A DNA stretch of 57,011 nucleotides from Phycisphaerae bacterium. Lineage in GTDB: Bacteria > Planctomycetota > Phycisphaerae > Phycisphaerales > UBA1924. Position 1 is the stretch's first letter, and every line of letters begins with the position of its first letter. The position numbers and the translations under genes were made by a program. A model generated the notes under the pieces. That model was not told the DNA's origin. It worked only from the letters and a program-made list of their open reading frames with translations, and ran no database searches. Below are positions 1-7,730 of this stretch, piece by piece. Where the stretch lies: contig JAEUIW010000021.1 in NCBI GenBank assembly GCA_016794925.1, forward strand, positions 1-57,011. The letters are read 5' to 3'.

Positions 1-2
1 CG

Positions 3-308
3 CCGTGGCTGATCGTGGTGTTCAAACTGATGAAGACGGATCGGGGTGGGCGGGTGTACTACGTCAATGAGTCGGTGGGCATCGCGTTCGGGCTGCTGAT
101 CGCGGCGATCCATCACGCCGGGCTGGTGACGCTGACGCACACGCCCAGCCCGATGGGGTTCCTGGGGCCGTTGCTGGGGCGGCCGGAGCACGAGCGGCCG
201 TTCCTGTTGCTGCCGGTGGGGTACGCCGCGCCAGGTTGCGTGGTGCCTGACCTGGCGCGCAAATCGATCGAGGAGGTGATGGTGTGGAACGCTGCGGAGG
301 GCGCGTGA
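3..308 (+). CDS. Nitroreductase family protein, C-terminal part (cut by window edge)
   Basis: The frame is open to the left edge of the window, so this is the last ~101 residues of a longer gene and the GTG at 15 is not a credible start. The segment PVGYAAPGCVVPDLARK followed by SIEEVMVW is the typical C-terminus of FMN-dependent nitroreductase-fold proteins, where the LPVGYP-like strand precedes an RKPLEE-like tail. Such proteins bind FMN and use NAD(P)H to reduce nitro or related substrates in the cytoplasm. The substrate cannot be deduced. A second, intact nitroreductase-fold gene of a different subgroup lies at 48383..49039. The gene ends at TGA 306-308 and nothing continues the operon. 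Confidence 0.75.
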   Translation, partial: PWLIVVFKLMKTDRGGRVYYVNESVGIAFGLLIAAIHHAGLVTLTHTPSPMGFLGPLLGRPEHERPFLLLPVGYAAPGCVVPDLARKSIEEVMVWNAAEGA

Positions 309-896
309 GCCGGGAGCATCGGGATCAAACACGCCTCGAAATAGGGATACGTACGAGTCAACGCCTGCCGGCGTGTGCGGAAGTAATGGCGATGAAGAAG
401 TGGCCTTTTCGAGGTTCATGACAGTGCAAATATACGGTTTTTGATTGGGTTGTCAATAGGATTTTGTACGGATTATGCAAATTCCATAAATCATTGTTAA
501 TCAATAATTTAGAGACGAATCGCGGGACCAAATGGGGTGAAGATGGCCGATTGTTCTGGTGGGATGACCGAATATCGATGGGCGAGTCGTTGAAGGACCA
601 ACCCGACGGGCGAAATCGGGCCGGTGCGTGATGCGAACCGTTGGGGACGATGAGCACAACGGCTCTGCGGAGCGGGAGTACACGTTGAAGATGCTCGATC
701 ATGTGGAGCGTCGCCGAGGGGGGAGGGGGGCATCGCCGCGGGGCACCGACAAGGGTACGACACGGGGCCGTTCCCTCCGGAACGGACAAGGGGGGATCGA
801 CCGCTCGTGGCCATCACGAGCGGTCGGATCGATACGACCGGGGCGCGAGCCAAAGACGGCACGTGGACGCGGTGGTCCGTGCGGAGCGAGCAGCGG
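309..896. other. Intergenic region with AT-rich island, no gene seen
   Basis: No frame here has planctomycete-like protein content. The stretch from about 415 to 520 is strikingly AT-rich (runs such as tttttgattgggttgtc and attgttaatcaataattt) in an otherwise very GC-rich window. From about 700 the sequence is GC-rich again and leads into a degenerate transposase. This looks like decayed or foreign DNA rather than a normal promoter region. Confidence 0.5.
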
Positions 897-1078
897 AGAA
901 CGGCATACAGGGAGCGCCAGCGGCGGAGGAAGCTGTTGGAAGAGTTCTTCGGTGGGTCAAGGCGGTGGCGGGAATGCGAAGGGCCCGGCACGTGGGACGC
1001 GAGAAGATTCGGCAGTGCTTCGAGCTGGCCGCCGCGGCGTACAACCAGGTGCGGATGAAGACACTGCTGACGGCGTGA
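897..1078 (+). pseudogene. Remnant of an IS5/IS1182-like transposase C-terminus, frameshifted
   Basis: Two overlapping frames together read like the end of an IS5-superfamily DDE transposase. One frame gives RTAYRERQRRRKLLEEFFG (about 897-953). The neighbouring frame continues WVKAVAGMRRARHVG, then AAAAYNQVRMKTLLTA and a stop at 1076-1078. In intact relatives these segments are contiguous (EE-FGW-K-GLR--RHRG ... AAYNLVRM). Loss of one base near 950, at ggtgggtc where ggNtgggtc would be expected, explains the split. No 5' portion with the first catalytic residues and no terminal repeats were found, so this is a dead fragment. The family assignment rests on motif resemblance only. Confidence 0.5.
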
Positions 1079-2070
1079 CGCGGACGCCAGCCCCCCCGCG
1101 CACACGGAGAAACAATGCAGCAGCAAAAACCGAGGAGTATCGGGGCGTTCGATTCCCTTCAGATCGCGGAGGTTTTCAGCACCCCGCGAAGAAACCATTC
1201 AGGAAATCGAAGTAGTCAAAGTCATCCACGTTCGTGTCGCCATTGAAGTCGGCAGGGTCCTCGTTGCTGAAGAAAGAATTGAGGAAGTCAAAGTAATCGA
1301 AATCGTCGAGGCTGCCGTCGTGGTTGAGGTCAGTTGTGCACACGACCGTGATGGTCACGGGATTGCTCACTGCAGATACAAAGCAGGCGTCGTACACGTC
1401 CCCGTCGGTCAGGTTGATCGGGTCGATCACGAGCGTGCTGGTGTTCGAGCCGGAAATGTTGTCGTGATCTGACAGCGGCACACCTTCCACCCTCCATTGG
1501 TACGTGAAGGGCTGAGTTCCCGCGGCCCCGACGTGCAGCGTGACGCGTGCACCGGCCGGCACCGTCTGGTCCGGCGTGATGCCGTTGATGAAAGGAGCAT
1601 CGGGTGCGACATAATCCCAGAGATCACGGTAGTTCGTCCCGTAATCGGGGCCACCCCCGTAGAGCATCGTCCGATGCCGGTAAGTGTCATACGCCATCCC
1701 TTGACGCCAGCGTTTTGTCGGTCCCGCCGGCGCGCTCGTGATGAACCACTCGTCGCCGGTCTACTCCCACGTATCGAGGCACTCACCGCAGGAACCGAGG
1801 CCGGGGAAAAGCACGATTCTGCGTCGATTGTCGTCGTACGCCATGGCTGCGTACGCCTGCGCGGGCGGCCCGAGCGAAGCACGAAGCGTCCAGGCCTTTC
1901 CGTTCCACCCCCAAGTGTCGCCGTACCAGACGGTGCCGGAAGCCGTGGTTTGCCGCCCCCCGAAGAGCACGGCCTCTCCTCGCTCAGAGTCGTACACCAT
2001 GCAGTGATCTTGACGCGCCGGCGGTCCGGACGACGCTGTCTGAATCCACGCCGTTGACCTGCCTGACTTT

Positions 2071-2093
2071 CCTGTACCAGTTCAGATGAGAGG
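2071..2093. repeat. IS terminal inverted repeat, left
   Basis: Pairs with 3322-3344; 20 of 23 positions are identical in inverted orientation. It lies just beyond the orfB stop codon. Confidence 0.85.
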
Positions 2094-3020
2094 AACCGTG
2101 AGGAAGTCTACTGATGTCTCCCGCGGCGTGCAGGCGGGCGACGGAGCGGAGGCGAGCGCAGCGAGCCGGAGCGGAGGAGCCTGCCTGCACGCCGCCGCGA
2201 ACGCCGCGGGGGTGTGGTAGTTCAGGCTCGAGTGCGGCCGGTGCTGGTTGTAGTGCTCGCGGTAGTCCTCGATGACCACCCGCGCCTCCGCCAGGCTGGT
2301 GAAGAGTTCCATGTTGAGGCACTCGTCCCGCAGCTTCCCGTTGAAGCTCTCGCCCACGCCGTTCTGCCACGGCGCCCCCGGCTCGATGTACAAGGGGCCC
2401 ACCCTGTTCTCCTCCAGCCAGTCCCGCACGCTCCGGGCGATGAACTCCGGGCCGTTATCCGAGCGGATGTGCCCGGGCACGCCTCGGGAGGCGAACAGCC
2501 CGCGCAGCACGCCCGCCACCGCCGCGGCCGTGATGCTCCGAGCCACCACCAGCGCCAGGCACTCCCGCGTGTACTCGTCCACCACCGTCAGGATCTTGAT
2601 GCTCCGGCCGTCGAGCGTCTGGTCCTTCACGAAGTCGTACGTCCACACGTGGTCGATGCGTCGGGCCTGCAGGCGGGTGATCCCGTTCTTGGATGTGCCC
2701 AGCCGCCTGCGTTTGTGCACCTTCCGCGGCACCCTCAGCCCGTGCTTGCGCCACAGCCGGTGCACCCGGTCAGGCCCCGCCCTGAACCCTTCACGCTCCA
2801 GCATCGCGTGGATCCTCCGGTACCCGAACCTCGGGTTCTTCCCGGCCAGCTCCTGCATCGCCGCCACCAGCGGCTTGTCCGTCTCCACCTTGGTCGCCTT
2901 GTACCTCTGCGTCGATCGCGGCTGCCCGACCGCCTTGCACACACGCCGCTCGGGAAGCTTGAGCGTGCCCATCGCACGCTCGACCCCCGCGCGGACGGCC
3001 GCCGGGCTCAGTCTTTTCCC
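2082..3020 (-). CDS. IS3-family transposase OrfB (DDE integrase domain)
   Basis: Catalytic half of the transposase, normally made as an OrfAB fusion by -1 frameshifting. From the slippery site the frame reads [17 protein letters not shown], then an HTH_21-like segment ([17 protein letters not shown]). The rve-type DDE core follows: first Asp in WTYDFVKD, second Asp in IRSDNGPEF, Glu in [13 protein letters not shown], with the family ending [15 protein letters not shown]. This organisation matches IS407-type OrfB. The same frame stays open upstream to about 3194, but that part is only the shadow of orfA. All three catalytic residues are present and no internal stop is seen, so the enzyme is probably functional. 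It ends just inside the left terminal repeat. Confidence 0.93.
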   Translation of the reverse strand, partial: GKRLSPAAVRAGVERAMGTLKLPERRVCKAVGQPRSTQRYKATKVETDKPLVAAMQELAGKNPRFGYRRIHAMLEREGFRAGPDRVHRLWRKHGLRVPRKVHKRRRLGTSKNGITRLQARRIDHVWTYDFVKDQTLDGRSIKILTVVDEYTRECLALVVARSITAAAVAGVLRGLFASRGVPGHIRSDNGPEFIARSVRDWLEENRVGPLYIEPGAPWQNGVGESFNGKLRDECLNMELFTSLAEARVVIEDYREHYNQHRPHSSLNYHTPAAFAAACRQAPPLRLAALASAPSPACTPRETSVDFLTVPLI

Positions 3021-3286
3021 CGCATCACCTCCTCGATGATCTGCTTGTCCAGGACCAGGTCCGCCACCGCCCCCTTCAGCCGGCGGTTCTCCTCCTCCAG
3101 CTCCTTGAGCCGGCGGATGTGGTCGTCGCCCATGCCGCGGAACTGCTTCTTCCACCGGTGCAGCGTCTGCTCGCTGATCTCCAGCTTCTGACACACCTGC
3201 GCGACGGTCTGCCCCTGGCCCTCCAGGACCTCCGCCTCACGCAGCTTCCGGATGATCTCCTCCGTCCCGTGCCTTTTCCGCTTCAT
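3008..3286 (-). CDS. IS3-family transposase OrfA (helix-turn-helix protein)
   Basis: A 92-residue protein that binds the IS ends and supplies the N-terminal part of the OrfAB transposase. ATG 3286 is chosen because AGGAG precedes it at suitable spacing; an upstream TTG at 3319 is in frame but overlaps the terminal repeat. The N-terminus [18 protein letters not shown] begins an HTH ([20 protein letters not shown]). A leucine-zipper-like coiled coil follows ([18 protein letters not shown]), which in this family mediates oligomerisation. It ends EEVMRGKD and overlaps the -1 frame of orfB at the GGGAAAA heptamer. Confidence 0.93.
   Translation of the reverse strand: MKRKRHGTEEIIRKLREAEVLEGQGQTVAQVCQKLEISEQTLHRWKKQFRGMGDDHIRRLKELEEENRRLKGAVADLVLDKQIIEEVMRGKD
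3014..3020 (-). promoter_or_regulatory. Programmed -1 frameshift heptamer GGGAAAA between orfA and orfB
   Basis: In the orfA frame the codons read CGG GGA AAA GAC TGA. Slipping back one base on G_GGA_AAA gives GGG AAA AGA CTG and enters the orfB frame exactly where conserved OrfB sequence begins (GKRLSPAAV). The heptamer fits the X_XXY_YYZ pattern known for IS3-family elements. The orfA stop lies a few codons downstream. Confidence 0.75.
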
Positions 3287-3321
3287 CTTCGAGAGTCTCC
3301 TGGGTACTTTGTACCCCAAAG

Positions 3322-3344
3322 CCTCTCATCCGGACTGGTTCAGG
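3322..3344. repeat. IS terminal inverted repeat, right
   Basis: Inverted partner of 2071-2093. It lies upstream of orfA. One extra T (3345) separates it from the right-hand TTTCC target copy at 3346-3350. Confidence 0.85.
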
Positions 3345-3881
3345 TTTTCCAGGGCAGGTCACCGTTCCATCGAACTCCCATGTATCGCCGAGCGTCGTGC
3401 TCGCGCTGCTGCCGCCGAAGAGCACGACGCGGTCCCGTCCCGCGTCGTACGCCATCGCCGCGTGGTACCGAACCGGCGCTCCGCCCGACGCAATCACGCT
3501 CCACACGTTGTTGTGGAACGCGAGCGTGTCCCGTGTGCTCGATCCTGTGTAATTCGCGCCACCGAAGACGACGACCCGGTGACGGAGAGAGTCGTACGCC
3601 GCGGAGGGCCAGGCCCGTTGTTGTGGAAGGTCCGTCAGCTGATTCCACCCGTTATTCCATCCCCAGACATTCGCGGAGGCATACTCCCCTTCACCGGTGC
3701 TGTTGTACAAAGCCCCGCCGATAACCATGAATCTGAGATCCCATTCGTTGTATGCGATAGCCCAGCCGTACGTCGCCGTGATGCTTGAAGTCGTCGCTCG
3801 TTGTTCCCAGTGACCACAGTCCTGAGCACGGCACGTCACCGACCACAACAACAGAGCAGAAATCGCGGTGATCCGATTCAT

Positions 3882-4254
3882 GGTGGGGCCGTCCAAGTCC
3901 GCGCGAGCGGGGATGCTCAACAAGTCTACCTGCGCCCGTCACGCGGACCAGTATCGCGGCGCTCCAGAACCCGCCTTGCCGTGACGGAGATTGGCCGGCC
4001 ACCTTGCCACCGATGGGTAGCTGTTCCCCTTAGCGCCGGTGACCTACCTGGGCCAGTGCACGTCGCAAGGCCGCATCACCGAACTGTCAGGCCAAGCGTC
4101 GCCACGGGTCAGGTGCCAAACAGCCAGAGTTCAGCGTTGCCCCAGCGGCGGCAGAACTCGGCGACGGCGACCTGGTTGGTCGGGCCGTCGAGCATCGTGT
4201 GACTCTACGCGAAAGCAGGGATGGGGCACGCTTCGGGGTTCCTTCAACGCTCTG
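3882..4254. other. Intergenic region between kelch pseudogene start and nuoF end
   Basis: About 370 bases with no intact gene. It contains the nucleotidyltransferase scrap at 4109..4195. The part next to 3881 must hold the former kelch promoter, but no clear -35/-10 pair was recognised. Confidence 0.5.
4109..4195 (-). pseudogene. N-terminal scrap of a MNT-type nucleotidyltransferase
   Basis: A 28-residue reading frame starting at ATG 4195 contains VAEFCRRWGNAELWLFGT and then stops. Minimal nucleotidyltransferases (MntA-like antitoxins) begin with an LAEFCRRW-x-ELALFGSVLR segment. Here the frame ends exactly where the GS active-site motif should continue, so only a decayed start of such a gene remains. 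The wider intergenic stretch 3882..4254 shows nothing else. The assignment rests on one short motif. Confidence 0.35.
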
Positions 4255-5667
4255 TTACCTCGCCCCCGCGCCCACGCTGAGCTTTACCGGTACGAATGTC
4301 GGCTTGACGCGGGCCTCGAACTCATCGCGGTACTTGTTCATGATGGTGCGGATGGCCCAGTTGTTGCCGTCGGCGAGGCCGCAGATGGTGGTTCCCGGCA
4401 TGGCGCCCATGCTGGTGGCGATTTCGAGGGCGAGGTCGAGGTCCTTGGTGCGGCCCTGACCGTCCTCGATGCGGGTCATGAGCTGGTAGAGCCAGCCGCT
4501 GCCCTCGCGGCAGGGGGTGCACTGGCCGCAGCTCTCGTGCTTGAAGAAGCGGGCGATGTTGCGGGCGACGGCGACCATGTCGGTGTCCTGATCGAAGACG
4601 GTGGGGCAGGCCGTGCCGAGACCGAGGACGTTGTACTTGCGGCCGATGTCGAAGTCCATCTCGGCGTCCATCTGGTCCGGGCCGAGGACGCCCATGGAGA
4701 TGCCGCCGGCGATGGCGCCCTTGAACCTCTTGCCGTTGCGCATGCCGTTGCAGTAGTCCTTGCTCTCGATGAGGACCTTGAGGGGGATGCCGAGGTCGCA
4801 CTCGTAGCAGCCCGGACGGTTGACGTGGCCGCTGACGCCCATGAGCTTGGTGCCGTAGCTGGGGGGCGCGCCCTTGAACGTGCTCTCGCAGCCCTGCTGC
4901 ATGAAGGCGTCGGCGCCCTGACCGATGATGAAGGGAAGATGGGCGAGGGTCTCGACGTTGTTGATGATGGTGGGGCGGCCGAAGAGGCCCTTGATGGCGG
5001 GGAACGGGGGCTTGTTGCGGGGCCAGCCGCGCTTGCCCTCCAGGGATTCGAGCAGGCCGGTCTCCTCGCCGCAGATGTAGGCGCCGGCGCCGCGGTGGAC
5101 GTGGCACTCGACGGCCCAGGCGCGGTCGCGATTCCTGGTGCGGGCGCCGTTGAGCAGGCCCTGCGTGCCGAAGATGCCCGCGGCGTACGCCTCCCGGATG
5201 GCCTTCTCGAGGACCATGGCCTGGTGGTGGTACTCGCCGCGGATGTAGATGTACGCGGTCTGGATGCGGCAGGCGTAACAGCAGAGGGCGATGCCCTCGA
5301 GCATGAGGTGCGGGTCGAAGTCCATGAGCAAGCGGTCCTTGAAGGTGGCCGGCTCGGACTCATCGGCGTTGACGGCGAGGTAACGGACGCCGCCCTCACC
5401 GTCGGCGTCGGGCTTGGGGAGGAAGGTCCATTTGAGGCCGGTGGGGAAGCCCGCGCCGCCGCGCCCGCGGAGGACGGATTTCTTGACTTCCTCGGTGACC
5501 TGCTCGGGTGTGAGCGTTTCGACGGCCTTGCGGAGGGCGGTGTAGCCGCCGGTCCGGGTGTATTCGTCGAGAGGGATGGTGCGTCGGCCTTTGGGATCGG
5601 CGAATGGCCAGCACGGGATGCGCTGGGTGAGGACTGGGGAGGTGGTCTTGGGGGTCCAGTTGGGCAT
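4255..5667 (-). CDS. nuoF: NADH-quinone oxidoreductase subunit F (NADH-binding, FMN)
   Basis: The peripheral-arm subunit of complex I that takes a hydride from NADH onto FMN and passes electrons to its 4Fe-4S cluster N3. The 470-residue length is normal. Visible motifs are the glycine-rich NADH/FMN segment RGRGGAGFPTGLKW, the second nucleotide-binding motif GAGAYICGEETGLLESLEG, and cluster ligands Cys380, Cys383 and Cys386 in SCGQCTPC plus Cys429 in TTICGL. ATG 5667 (MPNWTPKTT) is chosen because the open frame upstream is a low-complexity Pro/Arg/His stretch. The gene stands alone: no nuoE or nuoG adjoins it, and the nuoJKLMN block is about 23 kb away on the opposite strand. Confidence 0.95.
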   Translation of the reverse strand: MPNWTPKTTSPVLTQRIPCWPFADPKGRRTIPLDEYTRTGGYTALRKAVETLTPEQVTEEVKKSVLRGRGGAGFPTGLKWTFLPKPDADGEGGVRYLAVNADESEPATFKDRLLMDFDPHLMLEGIALCCYACRIQTAYIYIRGEYHHQAMVLEKAIREAYAAGIFGTQGLLNGARTRNRDRAWAVECHVHRGAGAYICGEETGLLESLEGKRGWPRNKPPFPAIKGLFGRPTIINNVETLAHLPFIIGQGADAFMQQGCESTFKGAPPSYGTKLMGVSGHVNRPGCYECDLGIPLKVLIESKDYCNGMRNGKRFKGAIAGGISMGVLGPDQMDAEMDFDIGRKYNVLGLGTACPTVFDQDTDMVAVARNIARFFKHESCGQCTPCREGSGWLYQLMTRIEDGQGRTKDLDLALEIATSMGAMPGTTICGLADGNNWAIRTIMNKYRDEFEARVKPTFVPVKLSVGAGAR

Positions 5668-6052
5668 GGAGGGGGCCTTGTGGCGGGGAGGGGATTGGCG
5701 CGGGCGGTGTCTGAAGTGAACGGGCGCGGGCGGGTAGGAGTTTAGGTGGTGAGGCGCGGGGGATCCGAGTCTGGGGGCGGAGTCCGGGGTCGGGCGGCTG
5801 CGGGATGTGTGCGGGATCGTCCGCCGCATGCGGGGAGGGCGTGGGAGAGGGTCGTCGGGGCTCGGGCGCCGGGGTCGCGTGCGACGGGATCCATGGTACC
5901 GGCGCCGGAATTGTGCGCGGCGGGTGGGCGTGGGTGTTGACAGCCACCCGTCCGGCGCGGCAGACTGGCGGGGGCCCGATTCGGCGGCGGTTCACCACGT
6001 CGCCCGGGCCTGTCGCCCACCTCGTGTTTCACACAGCAAAGGAGATCGCACC
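5668..6052. other. Divergent intergenic region between nuoF and the S8 protease
   Basis: About 385 bases holding the promoters of both flanking genes. Open frames on both strands are compositional (Arg/Gly/Pro-rich) and I take none as a gene. The only clear signal is the AAGGAG ribosome-binding site at about 6038-6043 for the downstream gene. Confidence 0.5.
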
Positions 6053-7441
6053 ATGGCCGGGTCATCCCGTTGGTTTGTGGCGTTGTTCGTTCTGGCGGGC
6101 GCGGCGTCGGGGGTATCGGTCGGCAACGACGGCAAGGGGGGATTGGGATCGACGGGCCCGAAGGGGGACTGGCTGCGGGACTGGTACGACACGCGGAACG
6201 CGATCATCGAGTCGACCCCGGAGCTGGTGTACGACCCGACGTCCCTGATGGTGCGGTTCACGCCGGATTCGGGTGAGGCGGAGCGGGAGGTCATCCGGAC
6301 GCTGCTGGGAGCGCGGGTGATCGAGACGTACGACTTGGTGCCGGGGCTGGAGCACCTGACCTCGACGCTCGACGTGCAGACGGCGATCGATCTGGCGAGC
6401 GGTGTGGGCGGGGCCGCGGGCGTGGTGGAGTTCGCGGAGGTGGACTTCATCCTGCGGGCCGACCTGACGCCCAACGACACGTACTACTCATTGGAGTGGG
6501 GCCTGAACAACACCGGGCAGACGGTGGCGGGCGATCCGGGGACGAACAACTGCGATATCGACGCGCCCGCGGCGTGGGACCTGACCACGGGTTCGAGCGC
6601 GGTGGTGATCGGGTGCATCGACACCGGGATCCGCAAGACGCACGAGGACCTGAGCGCGAACATCTGGACCAACCCTGGGGACAGCACCGTCAACGGCGTG
6701 GACAACGACGGCAACGGCTACCGCGACGATACCTGGGGCTGGAACTTCTACGCGAACACCAACAACCCCAACGATGACAACGGGCACGGCAGCCATACGG
6801 CGGGCACGGTCGGCGCGCAGGGCAACAACGGCAAGGGCGTGGCGGGGGTGGCCTGGAACTGCAAGCTCGCGGCCCTGAAGTTCCTGGGCAGCACCGGATC
6901 GGGCTCGACCTCGGGCGCGATCGCGGCGATCAATTACTGCGTGGGCAAGGGGATCAAGGTCTCGAACAACTCGTGGGGCGGGCCGGGCTCGTCGTCTCTG
7001 TCCACGGCGATCTCAAACGCCCGCGCGGCGGGGCACCTGCTCGTGGTCGCGGCGGGGAACAGCGGCGTGAACATCGACACCTCGCCGACCTACCCGGCGT
7101 CGTACACGTACGACAACATCATCTCGGTGGCGGCGGTGAACAACGACTTCGGGCGCGCCTCGTTCTCGAATTACGGGGCGAGCTCGGTGGACCTGGGCGC
7201 GCCGGGCGTGATGGTGGCGAGCTGCTACAACTCGTCGAATTCGGCGTACGTCTACATGGACGGCACGTCGATGGCGACGCCGCACGTCACGGGCGTGGCG
7301 GCGCTGGTGTGGAGCCGGTACCCGTCGTGGACCTACGCGCAGGTGCGGTCGCGGATCCTGTCGACGGTGCGTCCGGCGGCGTCGCTGTCGGGCAAGTGCA
7401 CCACGGGCGGCGTGCTCAACGCCGCGAACGCCGTGCAATGA
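6053..7441 (+). CDS. Secreted subtilisin-like serine protease (S8 family)
   Basis: A 462-residue exported endopeptidase. ATG 6053 follows AAGGAG at good spacing and starts a signal peptide (SRWFVALFVLAGAASG). Residues ~60-140 look like an inhibitor-type propeptide region. The catalytic domain has the full triad: Asp190 in GCIDTGI, His245 in NGHGSHTAG and Ser406 in DGTSMATPHVTG. The oxyanion-hole Asn is in VVAAGNSG. The domain runs to the C-terminus with no sorting domain or repeats, so the enzyme is probably released or periplasmic. It is monocistronic and followed by a strong intrinsic terminator. Confidence 0.95.
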   Translation: MAGSSRWFVALFVLAGAASGVSVGNDGKGGLGSTGPKGDWLRDWYDTRNAIIESTPELVYDPTSLMVRFTPDSGEAEREVIRTLLGARVIETYDLVPGLEHLTSTLDVQTAIDLASGVGGAAGVVEFAEVDFILRADLTPNDTYYSLEWGLNNTGQTVAGDPGTNNCDIDAPAAWDLTTGSSAVVIGCIDTGIRKTHEDLSANIWTNPGDSTVNGVDNDGNGYRDDTWGWNFYANTNNPNDDNGHGSHTAGTVGAQGNNGKGVAGVAWNCKLAALKFLGSTGSGSTSGAIAAINYCVGKGIKVSNNSWGGPGSSSLSTAISNARAAGHLLVVAAGNSGVNIDTSPTYPASYTYDNIISVAAVNNDFGRASFSNYGASSVDLGAPGVMVASCYNSSNSAYVYMDGTSMATPHVTGVAALVWSRYPSWTYAQVRSRILSTVRPAASLSGKCTTGGVLNAANAVQ

Positions 7442-7478
7442 CCCGACCGGGTCCGGACATTTCCATTCCGGAGGCGAG

Positions 7479-7507
7479 CGCCGGGCCCCCTGGGCCCGGC
7501 GTTTTTT
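7479..7507 (+). terminator. Intrinsic terminator after the S8 protease gene
   Basis: A perfect 10-bp GC stem (7479-7488 with 7492-7501), a 3-base loop and six T residues at 7502-7507. It lies 38 bases beyond the protease stop codon. Confidence 0.9.
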
Positions 7508-7730
7508 GCGCGGATCTGGTCCGGGTGGGCGAGGCGCGTGGCCGAAACTGGGCGGGGTGTGCGTGCAGTGCTTCCGCCTGAAGCTGGGGGTGATTCTCTG
7601 GTTTTCGGCTTGTTCCAGAAGAAATTATCTGGTACCCTCACCCAGACAAGGGGCGATGGATCGCGCGAAATCGTCGCGTTGACCGCGCCAATCCTGCCAG
7701 TGTTTGCTCGAACACCGAGGAGTCCGCATC

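Larger units (their letters stand above)
2071..3345 (-). mobile_element. IS3-family insertion sequence (IS407-like)
   Basis: A complete element of about 1.27 kb with orfA and orfB on the minus strand. Imperfect 23-bp terminal inverted repeats lie at 2071-2093 and 3322-3344 and match at 20 of 23 positions (shared CCTGWACCAG core and GATGAGAGG). It is flanked by direct TTTCC copies at 2068-2072 and 3346-3350. The exact edges slide: TTTCC (5 bp), TTTC (4 bp) and TTT (3 bp) target duplications are all consistent. IS407 relatives usually make 4 bp. The element interrupts a kelch gene in the same orientation. Both orfs and the frameshift signal are intact, so it may still be active. Confidence 0.92.
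1176..3881 (-). pseudogene. Secreted kelch-repeat protein with dockerin-like C-terminus, split by an IS and a nonsense codon
   Basis: The ATG at 3881 begins a signal peptide (MNRITAISALLLWSVTCRAQ). At least six kelch-type repeats follow, each with a MAYD...VVLFGG-like core and a DTWEFDG/DTWGWNG strand. After them come an Ig-like segment (PFTYQWRVEG) and two dockerin-like calcium-loop motifs (DLNHDGSLDDFDYFDFLN, then ADFNGDTNVDDFDYFDFLN) ending FFAGC. This is a typical exported planctomycete architecture. Two lesions destroy it. An IS407-like element sits at 2071..3345, and an in-frame TAG lies at 1761-1763 (LDTWE*TGDEWF) where the relatives have an aromatic residue. Deleting 1278 bp (IS plus one target copy) restores the frame as PGKSGRSTAWIQTASSG. 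Residual expression could give only a truncated N-terminal piece. Confidence 0.85.

Noticed and set aside
1143..1165. GTTCGATTCC string resembling a tRNA T-loop
   Set aside because: The flanking bases do not pair as a T-stem and no acceptor, D or anticodon arm can be built around it.
4039..5745. 568-codon open frame on the plus strand, Ala/Gly/Asp/Val-rich
   Set aside because: It is exactly antisense to nuoF; its composition is the mirror of high-GC3 coding sequence and it has no domain-like motifs.
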